Under the pieces are notes generated by a model. It was not told the origin of the DNA, searched no databases, and worked only from the letters and a program-made list of their open reading frames with translations. Of a stretch of DNA of 64,000 bases, positions 35,000 through 44,162 are shown one piece after another. Position 1 is the stretch's first letter; each line of letters begins with the position of its first letter. Made by a program: the position numbers and the translations under genes. Where the stretch lies: the NCBI RefSeq assembly GCF_016595505.1, contig NZ_JAENIL010000003.1:1-64000 (forward strand), written 5' to 3'. This stretch comes from Pelagicoccus mobilis (lineage in GTDB: Bacteria; Verrucomicrobiota; Verrucomicrobiia; Opitutales; Opitutaceae).

Positions 35000-37474
35000 T
35001 TGGTTGAGAAGGTGGTCCGCAGCTTGGGCGAGGAACAGGTAGTCGGTTGTGCCACCGCCTAGAACGTATTCGGTTTGTTGCCACAAGAAGGGCCAAGTGA
35101 GGAGCTCTGGGTAGTCGGGGCGAATTAAGGCAGTTCCAGAAGCGCTTCCTCCGGGGATGTAAGACCAGTCGCCTCTATTAAGTCCGTAGGCGACGATCAC
35201 TGACTCAGAGCCGACTCCTGATACGAAGGAGGCGGTGTTTGAGCCGGGGTGACAGCCGAGTACGAAGTTCAGGGCGTTTAGCATGAGGTCTTTTGAGAAG
35301 AGATCGGGGTAGGTTGTATGGAGGTAGTATTGTTTAGCCCCGAAGCTTTGGATGCCCCATCCTGCACCCCAGATGCCAGGCTCATAGGGAACGCCGTAGG
35401 GAGTCTTCGCTTCCGCTTCGGTGATCGTTTTTGCGTGCTTTTCAGCTGCGGAGCGAAAGCTTTGGCGAAACTCTGGATCGTCGATTTTTTCGAGGATCCG
35501 ACATGCTTGCCATCCGTATCGGCTGAATTCACTGGTGATCGCTTCGCTATTTTCTGTGAGGAAGCTGGCGTATTTGCGCTCCTGGGTGAGGAGAAGCAGT
35601 TCGATCGCGAGCGGGATTTTGACGCTTGGGTTGTCGGTTTCGATTTCCTCCCACAGTCTGATAGAGAAGTCTCGGCATTCTTGAGCGAGATCTGGATTGT
35701 GCTCGGCTAGAGCACGAGCGGCGGCTGCTAGTCCGCTAGCTCCTATGATTTCGTGGCGAGCGGAATTGCGAGTTGTGAAGACCCAGCGGTCGTCGGGAGA
35801 TCCAGTGATGCCTTGGCCGATTTCTGGTATCCGGGAATCGGATATGGAGGAGTCGAAGGGACTATTGTCGGTCATGTTGGCGGTGTCGCCGAGCATAACG
35901 TATTGTCTGAGAGTCGGGTTTATGATGCCGCGATAGAGGACGCCTAGTTCGCGGTACCCTGCAGCCACGGAGAGGGCTCCGTGCTCGATTTGTTGAAGGA
36001 TGTCGGCTTTCCCGTCGGGGTGGTGAACTTCAACGGTCAGGGTTTCTTGGTCGATGGTCGTGTTGTCGTACAGCTCGCCGAAGGCTTCGTAGGTTTGTAC
36101 GAGTCCGACTAGAGTGCCTGCTTGGGATTCGATTCGCAGGTCATCGTCGCCCGCGTCATGCCATCCCCCGCGGTTTAGTCCGGGAACGTTGTCTCCTGGT
36201 TGGTAGCTTGTTCGCGTATCTGATCCTTGGATATAGCCGTCGAAGTGGTTGTGGTCGAGCGGGGCCATTCGGGCGTCATCTAGATGGCAAGCTCCGTGCC
36301 AGACGCGGTACCGGTCGTTGACGCGTATGTGGCACATTTGGGCGGGCAGAAAGTACTCGAGGGTGGGCTGCCAGACGTGCCGGGTGAAGACGTCAGCTGC
36401 GATACGGAAAGGGCGGCTTCGTTGCTCGCCGTACGTAACGATGTAGGTGCCCGGTTCTTTTACTTGGGTGAAGTCGAGGCGAAGGTAGTCAAAGCGAAGG
36501 AAGTGTCCCCAGTCCTCGATACTTGTGTTCTCTACGGGGTTAAGGGTGCCATTCGTTTGCAGGCGGTTGAGGGTGAGCTTCGGGCGGTTGGCGTCGTTCT
36601 TGTCGAGTTCGATGACCGCGAATTTTTGTTGGCTTGGATGGTAGCCGACTTGAGATACTTGGATGACTGGTTCGGATATCCAATTTTCGATTACGTTTGG
36701 GGTGATCTTCCATTGTAGCGCTTTTTTTTTCGCTCCTTTTTCGAGGGTCGCTCGCACGATAAACCAGCCGTTGTCGTGAAGCCCACGTCCGTCGACGAGT
36801 TCGAGTTCACTGCCGAGCTTGCGTTCGATGATGAGTCGTTGCTGGTCCGACTCAGGGGCGATGGAAAGGGCGTTTCCTTGGGCAAGGGCTTCTATCTGGT
36901 AGGTGCCGTTCTCATCGTAGCGTCCGGGACCATTGGCTTGTCTTGGAAAGAGTCCGGAGTGGTTGCCTTCCATGATGAAGGATTTTCCGAATAGGAACCC
37001 TGGGAAGAGCTCCAGCATGAATGAGACTTTGCCATCCCATGCGGCGGGGAGCTTCTCATCAAGATCGACGGTTACCAAAAAGGCCGCTTCTTCGTCTGGC
37101 TGGATGGTGAGAGTGTAGCTGAATTCGAGATCTGGATACTCGATCGGGTTGAATCCTTTCCTGTTTTTGGAGTCGTCGGGGAACTTGAAGCGGCATGAGA
37201 TTGCGCCTGATTGGGGGTCGACTTTGCGTTCGCCTATCTTGGCGGGAATGGGATCCCATTGACCGGGGGTGCGATTGAGGCGGAGGTCGCCATTGGTGGC
37301 TACGCGCAGTCCGTTCTGGATAATGCTGACGCCTCCTTGGTGGCCTTCGGGATAGTAGTCATGGGCGAGCATGACGTTGAGGCCGGGCATCTCGAGGTAC
37401 TCGAGTTCGTTGAGTTGAAGCTGGGCACTGAGAGGGATGCCAAAGAGCGCGGGAAGAAGCCTGAGGATTTTCAT
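34994..37474 (-). CDS. Secreted GH9 glycoside hydrolase
   Basis: 826-residue exported family 9 enzyme (endoglucanase or exo-beta-glucosidase type). A signal peptide (MKILRLLPALFGIPLSAQL) is followed by an additional N-terminal beta region of about 260 residues not typical of GH9. Then come the Ig-like CelD_N domain (VIQVSQVGYHPSQQKFAVIE) and the (alpha/alpha)6 catalytic domain. The catalytic-base aspartates are in GLNRGGWHDAGDDDL, and the proton-donor glutamate is near the C-terminus in LWQQTEYVLGGGTTDYLF. HPGSNTASFVSGVG matches the substrate-binding loop. The TAG stop comes from a REP. Confidence 0.87.
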   Translation of the reverse strand: MKILRLLPALFGIPLSAQLQLNELEYLEMPGLNVMLAHDYYPEGHQGGVSIIQNGLRVATNGDLRLNRTPGQWDPIPAKIGERKVDPQSGAISCRFKFPDDSKNRKGFNPIEYPDLEFSYTLTIQPDEEAAFLVTVDLDEKLPAAWDGKVSFMLELFPGFLFGKSFIMEGNHSGLFPRQANGPGRYDENGTYQIEALAQGNALSIAPESDQQRLIIERKLGSELELVDGRGLHDNGWFIVRATLEKGAKKKALQWKITPNVIENWISEPVIQVSQVGYHPSQQKFAVIELDKNDANRPKLTLNRLQTNGTLNPVENTSIEDWGHFLRFDYLRLDFTQVKEPGTYIVTYGEQRSRPFRIAADVFTRHVWQPTLEYFLPAQMCHIRVNDRYRVWHGACHLDDARMAPLDHNHFDGYIQGSDTRTSYQPGDNVPGLNRGGWHDAGDDDLRIESQAGTLVGLVQTYEAFGELYDNTTIDQETLTVEVHHPDGKADILQQIEHGALSVAAGYRELGVLYRGIINPTLRQYVMLGDTANMTDNSPFDSSISDSRIPEIGQGITGSPDDRWVFTTRNSARHEIIGASGLAAAARALAEHNPDLAQECRDFSIRLWEEIETDNPSVKIPLAIELLLLTQERKYASFLTENSEAITSEFSRYGWQACRILEKIDDPEFRQSFRSAAEKHAKTITEAEAKTPYGVPYEPGIWGAGWGIQSFGAKQYYLHTTYPDLFSKDLMLNALNFVLGCHPGSNTASFVSGVGSESVIVAYGLNRGDWSYIPGGSASGTALIRPDYPELLTWPFLWQQTEYVLGGGTTDYLFLAQAADHLLNQP

Positions 37475-37566
37475 GGGAAAGGGGTGTTTCCCAGAAGGTA
37501 GGGCGAAATGGAGCGAACGCTAGCGGTATCGCCAATTACTAGCGCTCTCACGAATGAGTGAGGGTT

Positions 37567-37595
37567 GACGCCAATGCTCGGCGCGGCGACCTACA
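37567..37595 (-). repeat. REP hairpin
   Basis: GCGCGGCGACCTACAG with an upstream partial complement, related to the copy at 23657-23680. It lies in the 128-bp gap between the GH9 start and the ABC exporter stop. Other inverted bases in this gap (37515-37560) may be a decayed copy. Confidence 0.55.
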
Positions 37596-37602
37596 GTTGA
37601 AG

Positions 37603-39336
37603 TTACCCTTGCGCTTGAAGGAGTTCCTGGAATTTGCTGCCAGAGATGGCGGAGAGTTCGTCGTAGGTCCCGGTTTCAACGATTCGACCCCGCTCGACGA
37701 CTACGATGCGATCGGCGCTGCGAATGGTGCTAAGGCGGTGGGCGATGGTTATGGTGGTGCGCCCGGCCGAGAGTGTTTCAAGGGCCTTTTGGACGAGGCG
37801 TTCGCTTTCGTTGTCGAGGGCGCTTGTCGCTTCGTCGAGGACGAGAATTGCGGGATCGCGCAGGATGGCGCGGGCGATGGCAACGCGCTGGCGTTGACCT
37901 CCAGAGAGGCTGGCTCCTCGTTCGCCGACTCGGGTCTGCAGGCCTTCGGGGAGTTGGGAGATGAACTCCCATGCGTTTGCTTTTTTGGCCGCTTCGATTG
38001 CGTCTGCTTCGGAGGCTTCTGGGCGTCCGAAACGGATGTTGTCGAGGATCGTTCCGGAGAGCAGGATGCTGTCTTGCATGACGATGGCGCACTGCTGGCG
38101 GAGGTGGCGCATATCGATGCTCGCTTGAGCGGTACCGTCGATGAGGATCTCGCCTCTGGTGGGCGCGTAGAGGCCGAGGAGGAGGTTTACGAGGGTGCTT
38201 TTTCCGGAACCGCTTGGACCGACGAAGGCGACGCTTTCTCCTTTTGAGATGGTGAGATTTATATGCGAGAGGGTGGGGGGGCCGTCTTCTTGGTAGCTGA
38301 ACGAGACGTCTTGGAACTTGACCTGGCCTTTGATTTTTTCGGGGCGTTCCTCGCCTTGCCATTGCTCGACGTAGTCCGAGTCGATGAGCTCTTTGATGCT
38401 GTTGTAGCTTTCGGCTGCCAGTAGGTACTGGATGTTGAATTGCGCGAAGAGGTTTATGGGGGTAAGGATAACCGGGAGGGCGCCCACGAGCGCGATCAAG
38501 GCGCCGAGGCTCATGTTGCCTTTGATAACGAGATAGGCGCCGAAGCAGACTGCGAGAATGTTAATCGCGGAGTGCATGCTGAAGACGACGACGTTCATCC
38601 CTTGGTTGACCATCATTTGCCCCTGGCGTGAGTTTGAGTAGGCGTCGCTCGCATGGTCCAGCACATCCTGAGCTTGCGGTTCTTGTCCGTATCCGCGAAC
38701 CAACTTCAATGCGGATATGTACTCGCTGGCTTTGCCGGTGAGGCGTTCGCGAGCGAGGCGGACTTCCCTGTTCGTGCGTTCGATCTTGCGAGCGAATCTG
38801 AAGCGGATGAAAGCGAAGATGGGGATCGTTGCCGCGACGAACGCGGCATTCCAGGGGTTGATCCAGATCAGCGCGGCGATGAGGGCTACTGAGCGTACCA
38901 CTTCCGGTATGATGGAAGTGAGAATGGGGATGATGGCTCCTTCGATGTTTTGGGTGTCGAAGGCGTACTTGCTGAGCAGTCTTCCGGTTTGGGTGCGATC
39001 AAGAAATCCGAAGTGCATGAACTGTAGCTTCCGAAAGATGCGGGACCGCAGACGCACCATGATGAGCTGCACTTTTTCGGAGAGAATCCGTAGTGCAAAG
39101 ACCATGACGCCGTAGTGGACGGCTATGAGCGCGGCACCGTATCCACAATACAGTAGCATTTCGACCATGTCTCGATTTGGTATTGAATGGTCGACGATGT
39201 ACTGGGTGATGAGGGGGAATGGGACAGTCGAAAGTACGCTGACGGTGCGCCAGAAGTGGAACCAGCCGAGCGGCTTTTGCTGGGCCAATAGAAATCCGGA
39301 GAGCGCGGGGGCTTTGAGTGGGTCGCTGTTTTTCAT
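37603..39336 (-). CDS. ABC exporter (fused membrane and ATPase domains)
   Basis: 577-residue half-transporter of the MsbA/multidrug type that probably works as a homodimer. Six N-terminal membrane helices are followed by an ATPase domain. That has Walker A AFVGPSGSGKSTLVNL, Q-loop, signature SLSGGQRQRVAIARA, Walker B AILVLDEATSALD and H-loop TTITIAHRLSTI. The ATG at 39336 is chosen; the frame is open further upstream but runs through the tRNA gene. Substrate unknown (lipid or drug). It forms the last chromosomal gene before the tRNA-borne element. Confidence 0.9.
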   Translation of the reverse strand: MKNSDPLKAPALSGFLLAQQKPLGWFHFWRTVSVLSTVPFPLITQYIVDHSIPNRDMVEMLLYCGYGAALIAVHYGVMVFALRILSEKVQLIMVRLRSRIFRKLQFMHFGFLDRTQTGRLLSKYAFDTQNIEGAIIPILTSIIPEVVRSVALIAALIWINPWNAAFVAATIPIFAFIRFRFARKIERTNREVRLARERLTGKASEYISALKLVRGYGQEPQAQDVLDHASDAYSNSRQGQMMVNQGMNVVVFSMHSAINILAVCFGAYLVIKGNMSLGALIALVGALPVILTPINLFAQFNIQYLLAAESYNSIKELIDSDYVEQWQGEERPEKIKGQVKFQDVSFSYQEDGPPTLSHINLTISKGESVAFVGPSGSGKSTLVNLLLGLYAPTRGEILIDGTAQASIDMRHLRQQCAIVMQDSILLSGTILDNIRFGRPEASEADAIEAAKKANAWEFISQLPEGLQTRVGERGASLSGGQRQRVAIARAILRDPAILVLDEATSALDNESERLVQKALETLSAGRTTITIAHRLSTIRSADRIVVVERGRIVETGTYDELSAISGSKFQELLQAQG

Positions 39337-39482
39337 CGAGGAGTGGGGAGAGCCGAAAGACGTCTCTCCGTGAAAGAGGGAGACAAAGGCGAATTGGCCA
39401 GGAGTCGAGAAAACCGAATTCGCCACGAGAGGGCGATCATCTTGTTCGGAGTTCCTTCTAGGAACAGCCGAATCCCGGAAAT

Positions 39483-39559
39483 TGGTAGGCCCGCTCGGAC
39501 TCGAACCGAGGACCAATGGATTATGAGTCCACTGCTCTAACCAACTGAGCTACAGGCCC
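39483..39559 (-). tRNA. tRNA with CAT anticodon (tRNA-Ile2 or tRNA-Met)
   Basis: A complete cloverleaf: acceptor GGGCCTG/CGGGCCT with a G1-U72 wobble, D-arm GCTC/GAGC, and anticodon arm GTGGA-CTCATAA-TCCAT. The variable loop is TGGTC, the T-arm CTCGG-TTCGAGT-CCGAG, the discriminator A, and CCA is encoded at 39485-39483. The variable loop resembles E. coli ileX more than elongator tRNA-Met, so lysidine-modified tRNA-Ile2 is favoured. The 5' half (39521-39559) is repeated at 47476-47514. It is the attachment site of the adjoining element. Confidence 0.93.
39521..39559. repeat. att direct repeat, left (inside tRNA)
   Basis: 39-bp perfect direct repeat of 47476-47514. It covers the anticodon loop to the 5' end of the tRNA. 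It marks the left junction of the integrated element. Confidence 0.9.
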
Positions 39560-39614
39560 AAATCACTGAGAGATAATGACTTAGGTCTTAAGTTTTCTGC
39601 TTAAATACCGATCA

Positions 39615-39639
39615 TTGTAACCCGGATTTGTAACCCGGA
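39615..39639. repeat. Integrase arm-type repeats, left
   Basis: Two copies of TTGTAACCCGGA (39615-39626 and 39628-39639), 13 bp apart, between the tRNA and the integrase gene. A matching doublet lies at 47328-47350. Such paired short repeats near both ends are typical arm-binding sites of tyrosine integrases. Confidence 0.7.
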
Positions 39640-39668
39640 ATTCTCAACTTTCGAAAACACCCTGCGAA

Positions 39669-40754
39669 ATGAAAAAAGTCGCCGAATGCCTGTACCTAAA
39701 CGAATCGTCTGGAACCTACTTCGCTCTCGTGAAAAGAGGCGGGAAGCAAATTAGGCGTTCACTGAAAACACAAGACCGAAAATTAGCGGAAAGACGACTC
39801 AAGAAGTTTCGAGCAAATGCAGGTAAGCTGACGACCAAGGTTGAGGACCGGAAGATGCTTTTTGAGGAGCTGGCTATGCGTTGGCTGAAGATCACAAACG
39901 CTCCTCTAAAGCCCTCCACGGCCTTACGTTACGAGCGGTGTGTAGCGAGACTCGAAGAGGTTTTTAGGGGGCTTGGGGTTGCGAAGGTCAATAGGATGGA
40001 TTGCGAGCGTTGGGCGACGGTTCGGAGCAAATCGGTAGGGGCCAGATCGTTTAACTACGAGTTGCAGGTGTTGAAGCGGATTTTCGATTATGCGATCGAT
40101 ATCGGTATCGTTTTGTCGAATCCCGCTGAATCGCTCAAACCGATCAAGCAGCGGAAGAAAGCGATAGTCGTTCCGAGTATGACCGAGTTCGAGACTCTCG
40201 TTTCTACCCTCGAACAGATGGCAAAGAAGGATAAGCGTGTTCGACCGGCGATTAGCCTCGTTCGTTTGCTCGCGTTTTCGGGAATGCGGGTCGGTGAAGC
40301 GACTCGTATCGTTTGGGGTGAAATCGATTTTGAACGGGAATTGTTCACCGTTTCCGGCGGCGATATCGGAACTAAGAACGGCGAGAGCCGTGTCGTTCCG
40401 CTTTTCCCGGTTATGCGCGGTTTTCTGGAAGAAATGATCGAAACGGGAGCGGTCGTCGGTTCGGTATCGAAACGTAGCGGCGGACCGATTGCCGTTCCGA
40501 AACCGACTTCTCGAATTATTCGGATCGATTCGGCGAAAAAGGCCCTCGCTACCGCTTGCCGAAAAGCGGGTTTGCCGAAATTCGGTCACCATTGCATGCG
40601 GCACTTTTTTGTGAGCAATGCGATAGAAAAGAGCATCGACTTCAAAGTAATCGCCGAATGGGTCGGTCATAACGATGGCGGCAAGCTCGTATCCGAAACC
40701 TACGGACATTTGCGAAATTCTCACTCCCGGGAAATGGCCCGGTTGATGGTGTGA
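39669..40754 (+). CDS. int: Tyrosine recombinase/integrase
   Basis: 361-residue phage-type integrase. An N-terminal SAM-like core-binding domain (about residues 60-150) is followed by the catalytic domain. R207 is in LLAFSGMRVGEATRI, the H-x-x-R box is HHCMRH (H308, R311, H312), with W331-GH334 in AEWVGH, and the nucleophile Y345 is in SETYGHL. All active-site residues are present, so it looks functional. It lies 110 bp from the tRNA attachment site, next to its own arm repeats. It catalyses integration and, with an Xis, excision of the element. Confidence 0.95.
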   Translation: MKKVAECLYLNESSGTYFALVKRGGKQIRRSLKTQDRKLAERRLKKFRANAGKLTTKVEDRKMLFEELAMRWLKITNAPLKPSTALRYERCVARLEEVFRGLGVAKVNRMDCERWATVRSKSVGARSFNYELQVLKRIFDYAIDIGIVLSNPAESLKPIKQRKKAIVVPSMTEFETLVSTLEQMAKKDKRVRPAISLVRLLAFSGMRVGEATRIVWGEIDFERELFTVSGGDIGTKNGESRVVPLFPVMRGFLEEMIETGAVVGSVSKRSGGPIAVPKPTSRIIRIDSAKKALATACRKAGLPKFGHHCMRHFFVSNAIEKSIDFKVIAEWVGHNDGGKLVSETYGHLRNSHSREMARLMV

Positions 40755-40839
40755 CCGGTTGCCGGTTCTTTCGACCGAAAAACCGGTGGAAAACGATATA
40801 TGCCCCTTCTGAACCGACTGAGAACGACAAATTTGACCG

Positions 40840-41727
40840 ATGAAAAACCGAACGCCCGCAATCGATAGACCGATGCCTTTACCGAGGTCCGAATGGGATT
40901 TTACCGACATTTCGGACGATGCCGTAAGTGCCGCTTTCTTTTGGGAGTATGCGAGACAGTCTGAGCCAACGAAAGAGCGGTTTGCGGTGCTGCTTGAATC
41001 TGAGCCGGCGAATTGGATTACGAAGCCGATCCCTAGCGAGCTCAAGGCACGTTGTGAGGAGATTCGGTCTTTACCGTATTTTAGTGCTCTGCAGTTCGTT
41101 ACTCATTTTTCAGAGAGTTTCCCAAGGTTTGGGGTTAGATCCGTCGATGCCTTTGGAGAAGAACATTTCTTAAGCGGCCTAAAGGGAGAGTTTGAGCCGG
41201 TAGTTAGCTTGCATAAGTTATCAAAGGGACAGTCGCCAACGATTGAATGGGACGAAGCAAAGGAAGCTTTCGGTTGTGTCGGTGAGGATGGTCTACGCTA
41301 CCATGCAGATGAGTGCGAGAGTGCTCAGCACTACCTGCTTAAGGTTCCTACTAGTCTCAATGCAGCAGCTGTTGTTTCGCAGATTATTGAGCAGCTGAAG
41401 GTTCACTGGCCGAAGGAGTTGGAATCGTCGTTTAGTAAATCGAGTCTTTTGAAAGGTATAGGTGGAGAGCCTCTTGGATACAACAAAAGGTATGCGTTGG
41501 AATGGCTTGGAGTATTGAGGCGGTTTGAGGCAAGCGGGGGAAGTTGGGAGCGATATCTGAATTTGTACCCGGAAGGTGGTGACAAAGATTCTGTTAAAAG
41601 AAAACTGCGTGAGCAACGGAATAAGGCGAGGGAGGTTCTGAAGTGGTTTGATGCTGGGTGTCGTGGTGGGATGGTTTTGTCCAATGGGGGGCGGAGGATG
41701 AAGTGGGCGGAGGAAGTGCTCGGTTAG
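40840..41727 (+). CDS. Unknown protein of integrated element
   Basis: 295-residue cytoplasmic protein with no family I recognise. The N-terminus is rich in acidic and aromatic residues (LPRSEWDFTDISDDAVSAAFFWEYARQ). The C-terminus is basic and helical (DSVKRKLREQRNKAREVLKWF, then GGRRMKWAEEVLG), compatible with nucleic-acid binding. It lies between integrase and the excisionase-like gene on the same strand. It could be an accessory replication or regulatory protein of the element. Confidence 0.75.
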   Translation: MKNRTPAIDRPMPLPRSEWDFTDISDDAVSAAFFWEYARQSEPTKERFAVLLESEPANWITKPIPSELKARCEEIRSLPYFSALQFVTHFSESFPRFGVRSVDAFGEEHFLSGLKGEFEPVVSLHKLSKGQSPTIEWDEAKEAFGCVGEDGLRYHADECESAQHYLLKVPTSLNAAAVVSQIIEQLKVHWPKELESSFSKSSLLKGIGGEPLGYNKRYALEWLGVLRRFEASGGSWERYLNLYPEGGDKDSVKRKLREQRNKAREVLKWFDAGCRGGMVLSNGGRRMKWAEEVLG

Positions 41728-41774
41728 CTCTTCCTCCCTTCCGAGATTTGCGATTTGCCCCTATTCTCTGGGGC

Positions 41775-41993
41775 ATGTCCACAAGAGATAATAACAGTCA
41801 ACGCGAGGTTCGCCTCGCATACACAAGAACAGAAGCCGCTCGGGCGTTGGGTGTAACCCCGATCACTATTGATCGTCTCGCCAAGAGAGGACTGCTCAAA
41901 CCATCACGAGCGACCCGCCGACCTTTGTATTCGGTTCGCGAGATCGAGCGTTTTCTCGCTGAAACCAGTGACAATGGAGGGAGTTTCCTGTGA
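41775..41993 (+). CDS. Excisionase/MerR-like HTH protein
   Basis: 72-residue DNA-binding protein of the winged-helix HTH_17/excisionase family: YTRTEAARALGVTPITIDRLAKRGLLKPSRATRRPLYSVREIERFL. The ATG at 41775 is chosen over upstream open frame. Its stop overlaps the Rep start as GTGA, so the two are coexpressed. It probably acts as the recombination directionality factor or as a repressor of the replication module. Confidence 0.85.
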   Translation: MSTRDNNSQREVRLAYTRTEAARALGVTPITIDRLAKRGLLKPSRATRRPLYSVREIERFLAETSDNGGSFL

Positions 41994-42847
41994 GTCCGGC
42001 GGTTTCTCTATTCGACGAGAAGGACGCCCGGGTTGAGGTTGAGATCACAGACGATAGATCGAATGCTCAGGCAATTGGAGAGCTTTCTCCATACGTTCCT
42101 CGTTCTTGGTTCTGCCCCGTTGGTATTCGTAAGGTGCTGGCTGATCTAGAGCCTCGTCTGCCCGACGTAGGGGGATGCTTATTCCTTACCTTTACTGTCG
42201 ATCCCAAGCTCTTCAGCGAGCCGGAAGCGGCGTTTGACAAGGCACGCGATAAGTTGAGGCGAATCTTCCATAAGCTCCGCCGCGGTGTGAAGTGGGAGGG
42301 TAAGCAGTACAAGGTGGATAAACCATACTGTGTTAAGCTCGAGTTCCACGAGAACGGTTGGCCTCACTTCCACAGCATCTTCCTAAGCAAGCGATTCTTG
42401 CCTGGTGGTCTCCTAAACAAGCTTTGGAACTACGGGAGGACAAACGTGGCACGCATCTCGAATGAGGACTTTCGGTACCTTCTTAAGTACGTGACGAAGT
42501 CCGGAGAGATTCCTGAGTGGGTGAGGGGCCGAGAGAGAATTCGAATATTTCAGGCTTCCCGGGGGTTCTACCGAAAGCGAACGAAGCCACCCTCTGCGAA
42601 GAAGAAAAACGCTAAGGGTGGCTCCGATAGAAAAACAAAAACGACCATCGGGGAACGGCTGAAAATTTGGGAAAAGACGGCCGTCCTCAAGGATCAGCTA
42701 AAACGCTACAAGCAAATAAAACTCAATCAACCCTATTCAGAAATGGCGGGCAAGGAAGCCCTCTCCGCTGCCAAAGAAGGCAGGTATCTAGGAAATGCCC
42801 GTTTCTGTATCAACAATCCAAAACAATTAGAAAATTACATATTATGA
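41990..42847 (+). CDS. rep: HUH rolling-circle replication initiator (Rep)
   Basis: 285-residue Rep with the three HUH-endonuclease motifs. Motif 1 is FLTFTVDP (65-72). Motif 2 is HENGWPHFHSIF with the metal-binding H126-x-H128. Motif 3 is RYLLKYVTKSG with catalytic tyrosine Y163 or Y167 and adjacent lysine. The layout (FHENGxPHFH then YVTK) recalls the replication proteins of small ssDNA phages and of rolling-circle plasmids. The GTG start overlaps the preceding gene. The C-terminal third is lysine-rich. It nicks a double-strand origin, whose position was not identified. Confidence 0.85.
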   Translation: MSPAVSLFDEKDARVEVEITDDRSNAQAIGELSPYVPRSWFCPVGIRKVLADLEPRLPDVGGCLFLTFTVDPKLFSEPEAAFDKARDKLRRIFHKLRRGVKWEGKQYKVDKPYCVKLEFHENGWPHFHSIFLSKRFLPGGLLNKLWNYGRTNVARISNEDFRYLLKYVTKSGEIPEWVRGRERIRIFQASRGFYRKRTKPPSAKKKNAKGGSDRKTKTTIGERLKIWEKTAVLKDQLKRYKQIKLNQPYSEMAGKEALSAAKEGRYLGNARFCINNPKQLENYIL

Positions 42848-43173
42848 ATACTCACCAAATAATCGAAAATGATGGTCTCTATCTTAGGGGGACGGTAATC
42901 GGCTCAAAAGCACGAGCCTTCAAAAGCAAAGACGATGGTCGCGTTAGCGTGATGATCTCGCACGACATCGCATATGATGGGGAGTTGCTCTCTTGGACGC
43001 AGTATGTCGACCCATCCGAAGTCGAAGGACTGAAGTTGGAGGGCTTGGAGGTTCTCGAGTTTCCGAGTCACGAGAAGTTCAAGCCTATCACGCTCAAGAT
43101 ACTTCGCTCAAAGGTGTATCAGAATCGTTTAAGCGTTACATCAGCAGAAGTCATGGAATCCGAGGCTGCTTAG
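42844..43173 (+). CDS. Small putative ssDNA-binding protein
   Basis: 109-residue protein starting MNTHQIIENDGLYLRGTVIG. The ATG overlaps the Rep stop as ATGA. Predicted mostly beta (LYLRGTVIG, GRVSVMISHDIAYD, LSWTQYVDP, KPITLKILRSKVYQNRLSV), consistent with a single OB-fold of the filamentous-phage gene V / helix-destabilising type. Pairing directly with an HUH Rep fits coating of the ssDNA replication intermediate. No sequence motif is strong enough for certainty. Confidence 0.6.
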   Translation: MNTHQIIENDGLYLRGTVIGSKARAFKSKDDGRVSVMISHDIAYDGELLSWTQYVDPSEVEGLKLEGLEVLEFPSHEKFKPITLKILRSKVYQNRLSVTSAEVMESEAA

Positions 43174-43199
43174 TCTGTGGTACTTCGGGCGGTTCGTAA

Positions 43200-43230
43200 G
43201 GCCGGGGCGGTTCGCCGCTCCGGCCCTTTC
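43200..43230 (+). terminator. Terminator after Rep module
   Basis: GGCCGGGGCGG (43200-43210), loop TTCG, CCGCTCCGGCC (43215-43225), then CTTTCCTT. It separates the replication module from the cassette region. Confidence 0.85.
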
Positions 43231-43475
43231 CTTGTTTATATGGTCAATAACTGTCCATTGGGAGAAGTGTTTACCCGTGGGGTATATACACGTGTATACG
43301 TAAAGAAACTACAAATTGTTCTTGGATATTCTCATCTCTTCCCATTTGGCGTTATATGCGACTAATGAAGTTCGGTTTTTAGGTATTGTCGCTAGGTTCT
43401 AGCTTGAGAATGCACCCTTTTCGGATGGTATCGGACTAATCACTGAATCACTCGTTCGAAGAAGAAAACAAAGCA
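43231..43475. other. Leader of cassette region
   Basis: 245 bp without a gene. It contains a palindrome TATACACGTGTATA near 43284-43297 and a possible recombination core GGCGTTATATGC near 43344. A GTTCGAA core at 43454-43460 lies just before the first cassette gene. The core is repeated at 46404-46410. It may act as the promoter and attachment end of the cassette array. Confidence 0.4.
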
Positions 43476-44162
43476 ATGAAGATACTCCTCCCAAACGGTA
43501 GCGAAACACATGAGCGAATAGAGATGGGCTTAGGACCCGACACATGCCCTGTATGCCACCATGCTGGAAAAATGGAGGAAATTACCGATGGCTACATGTG
43601 CTGCGGAGAGTATTCTCGCCGACCAGAGATTTTGCAGTTCGTCTATCGATGTCCGCGCAACTCATGCGGCTCATTATTTATCACCGAGTACAAAAAAGAG
43701 ATAGGGTTAAGCGCGCCGTACACGGTCAGAGGATCATATCCTTTTAAAGAAAAGAGATACCCCGTTCCAGAAGAGATATCTGACATCTCGAGTTCTTTCG
43801 AAGAGCTGTATTCTCAAGCGTTACAAGCTGAAGAACTAGGCCTAGAGGACATACACGGTATGGGACTCCGCAAAGCCTTAGAGTTTCTGATCAAGGATTA
43901 CTGCATACATCTTTCACCGAGCGACGAAGAAAAGATAAAGAAAGAATTTCTTGGGAACGTTATAGCCAGCAGAGTGACCGACCCTAACGTTAAAGCCTGC
44001 GCCGAAAGAGCAGCATGGCTTGGTAACGATGAAACTCACTACGAAAGACGTTGGACGAGTCACGACTCGTCAGACCTTAAGAGATTAGTTTCTCTGACCA
44101 TAAACTGGATACAAAGCGATGTTGTCACCAAGCGATATCTTAACGAAATGGAAAAGAAGTGA
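43476..44162 (+). CDS. DUF4145-family protein with zinc finger
   Basis: 228-residue cytoplasmic protein. The N-terminal zinc-binding region has CPVCHHAG, a CC pair in YMCCGEY and CPRNSC (about residues 24-65). The C-terminal DUF4145 helical domain follows (FEELYSQALQAEELGLEDIHGMGLRKALEFLIKDYC... AWLGNDETHYERRW). DUF4145 occurs often next to or fused to restriction and other defence components, so a defence role is plausible. First cassette of the array; visibly more A+T-rich than the chromosome. Own attC-like hairpin follows. Confidence 0.75.
   Translation: MKILLPNGSETHERIEMGLGPDTCPVCHHAGKMEEITDGYMCCGEYSRRPEILQFVYRCPRNSCGSLFITEYKKEIGLSAPYTVRGSYPFKEKRYPVPEEISDISSSFEELYSQALQAEELGLEDIHGMGLRKALEFLIKDYCIHLSPSDEEKIKKEFLGNVIASRVTDPNVKACAERAAWLGNDETHYERRWTSHDSSDLKRLVSLTINWIQSDVVTKRYLNEMEKK

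Noticed and set aside
37603-39516. Exporter start upstream of 39336
   Set aside because: The frame would read through the tRNA gene and lacks family sequence before the ATG at 39336.
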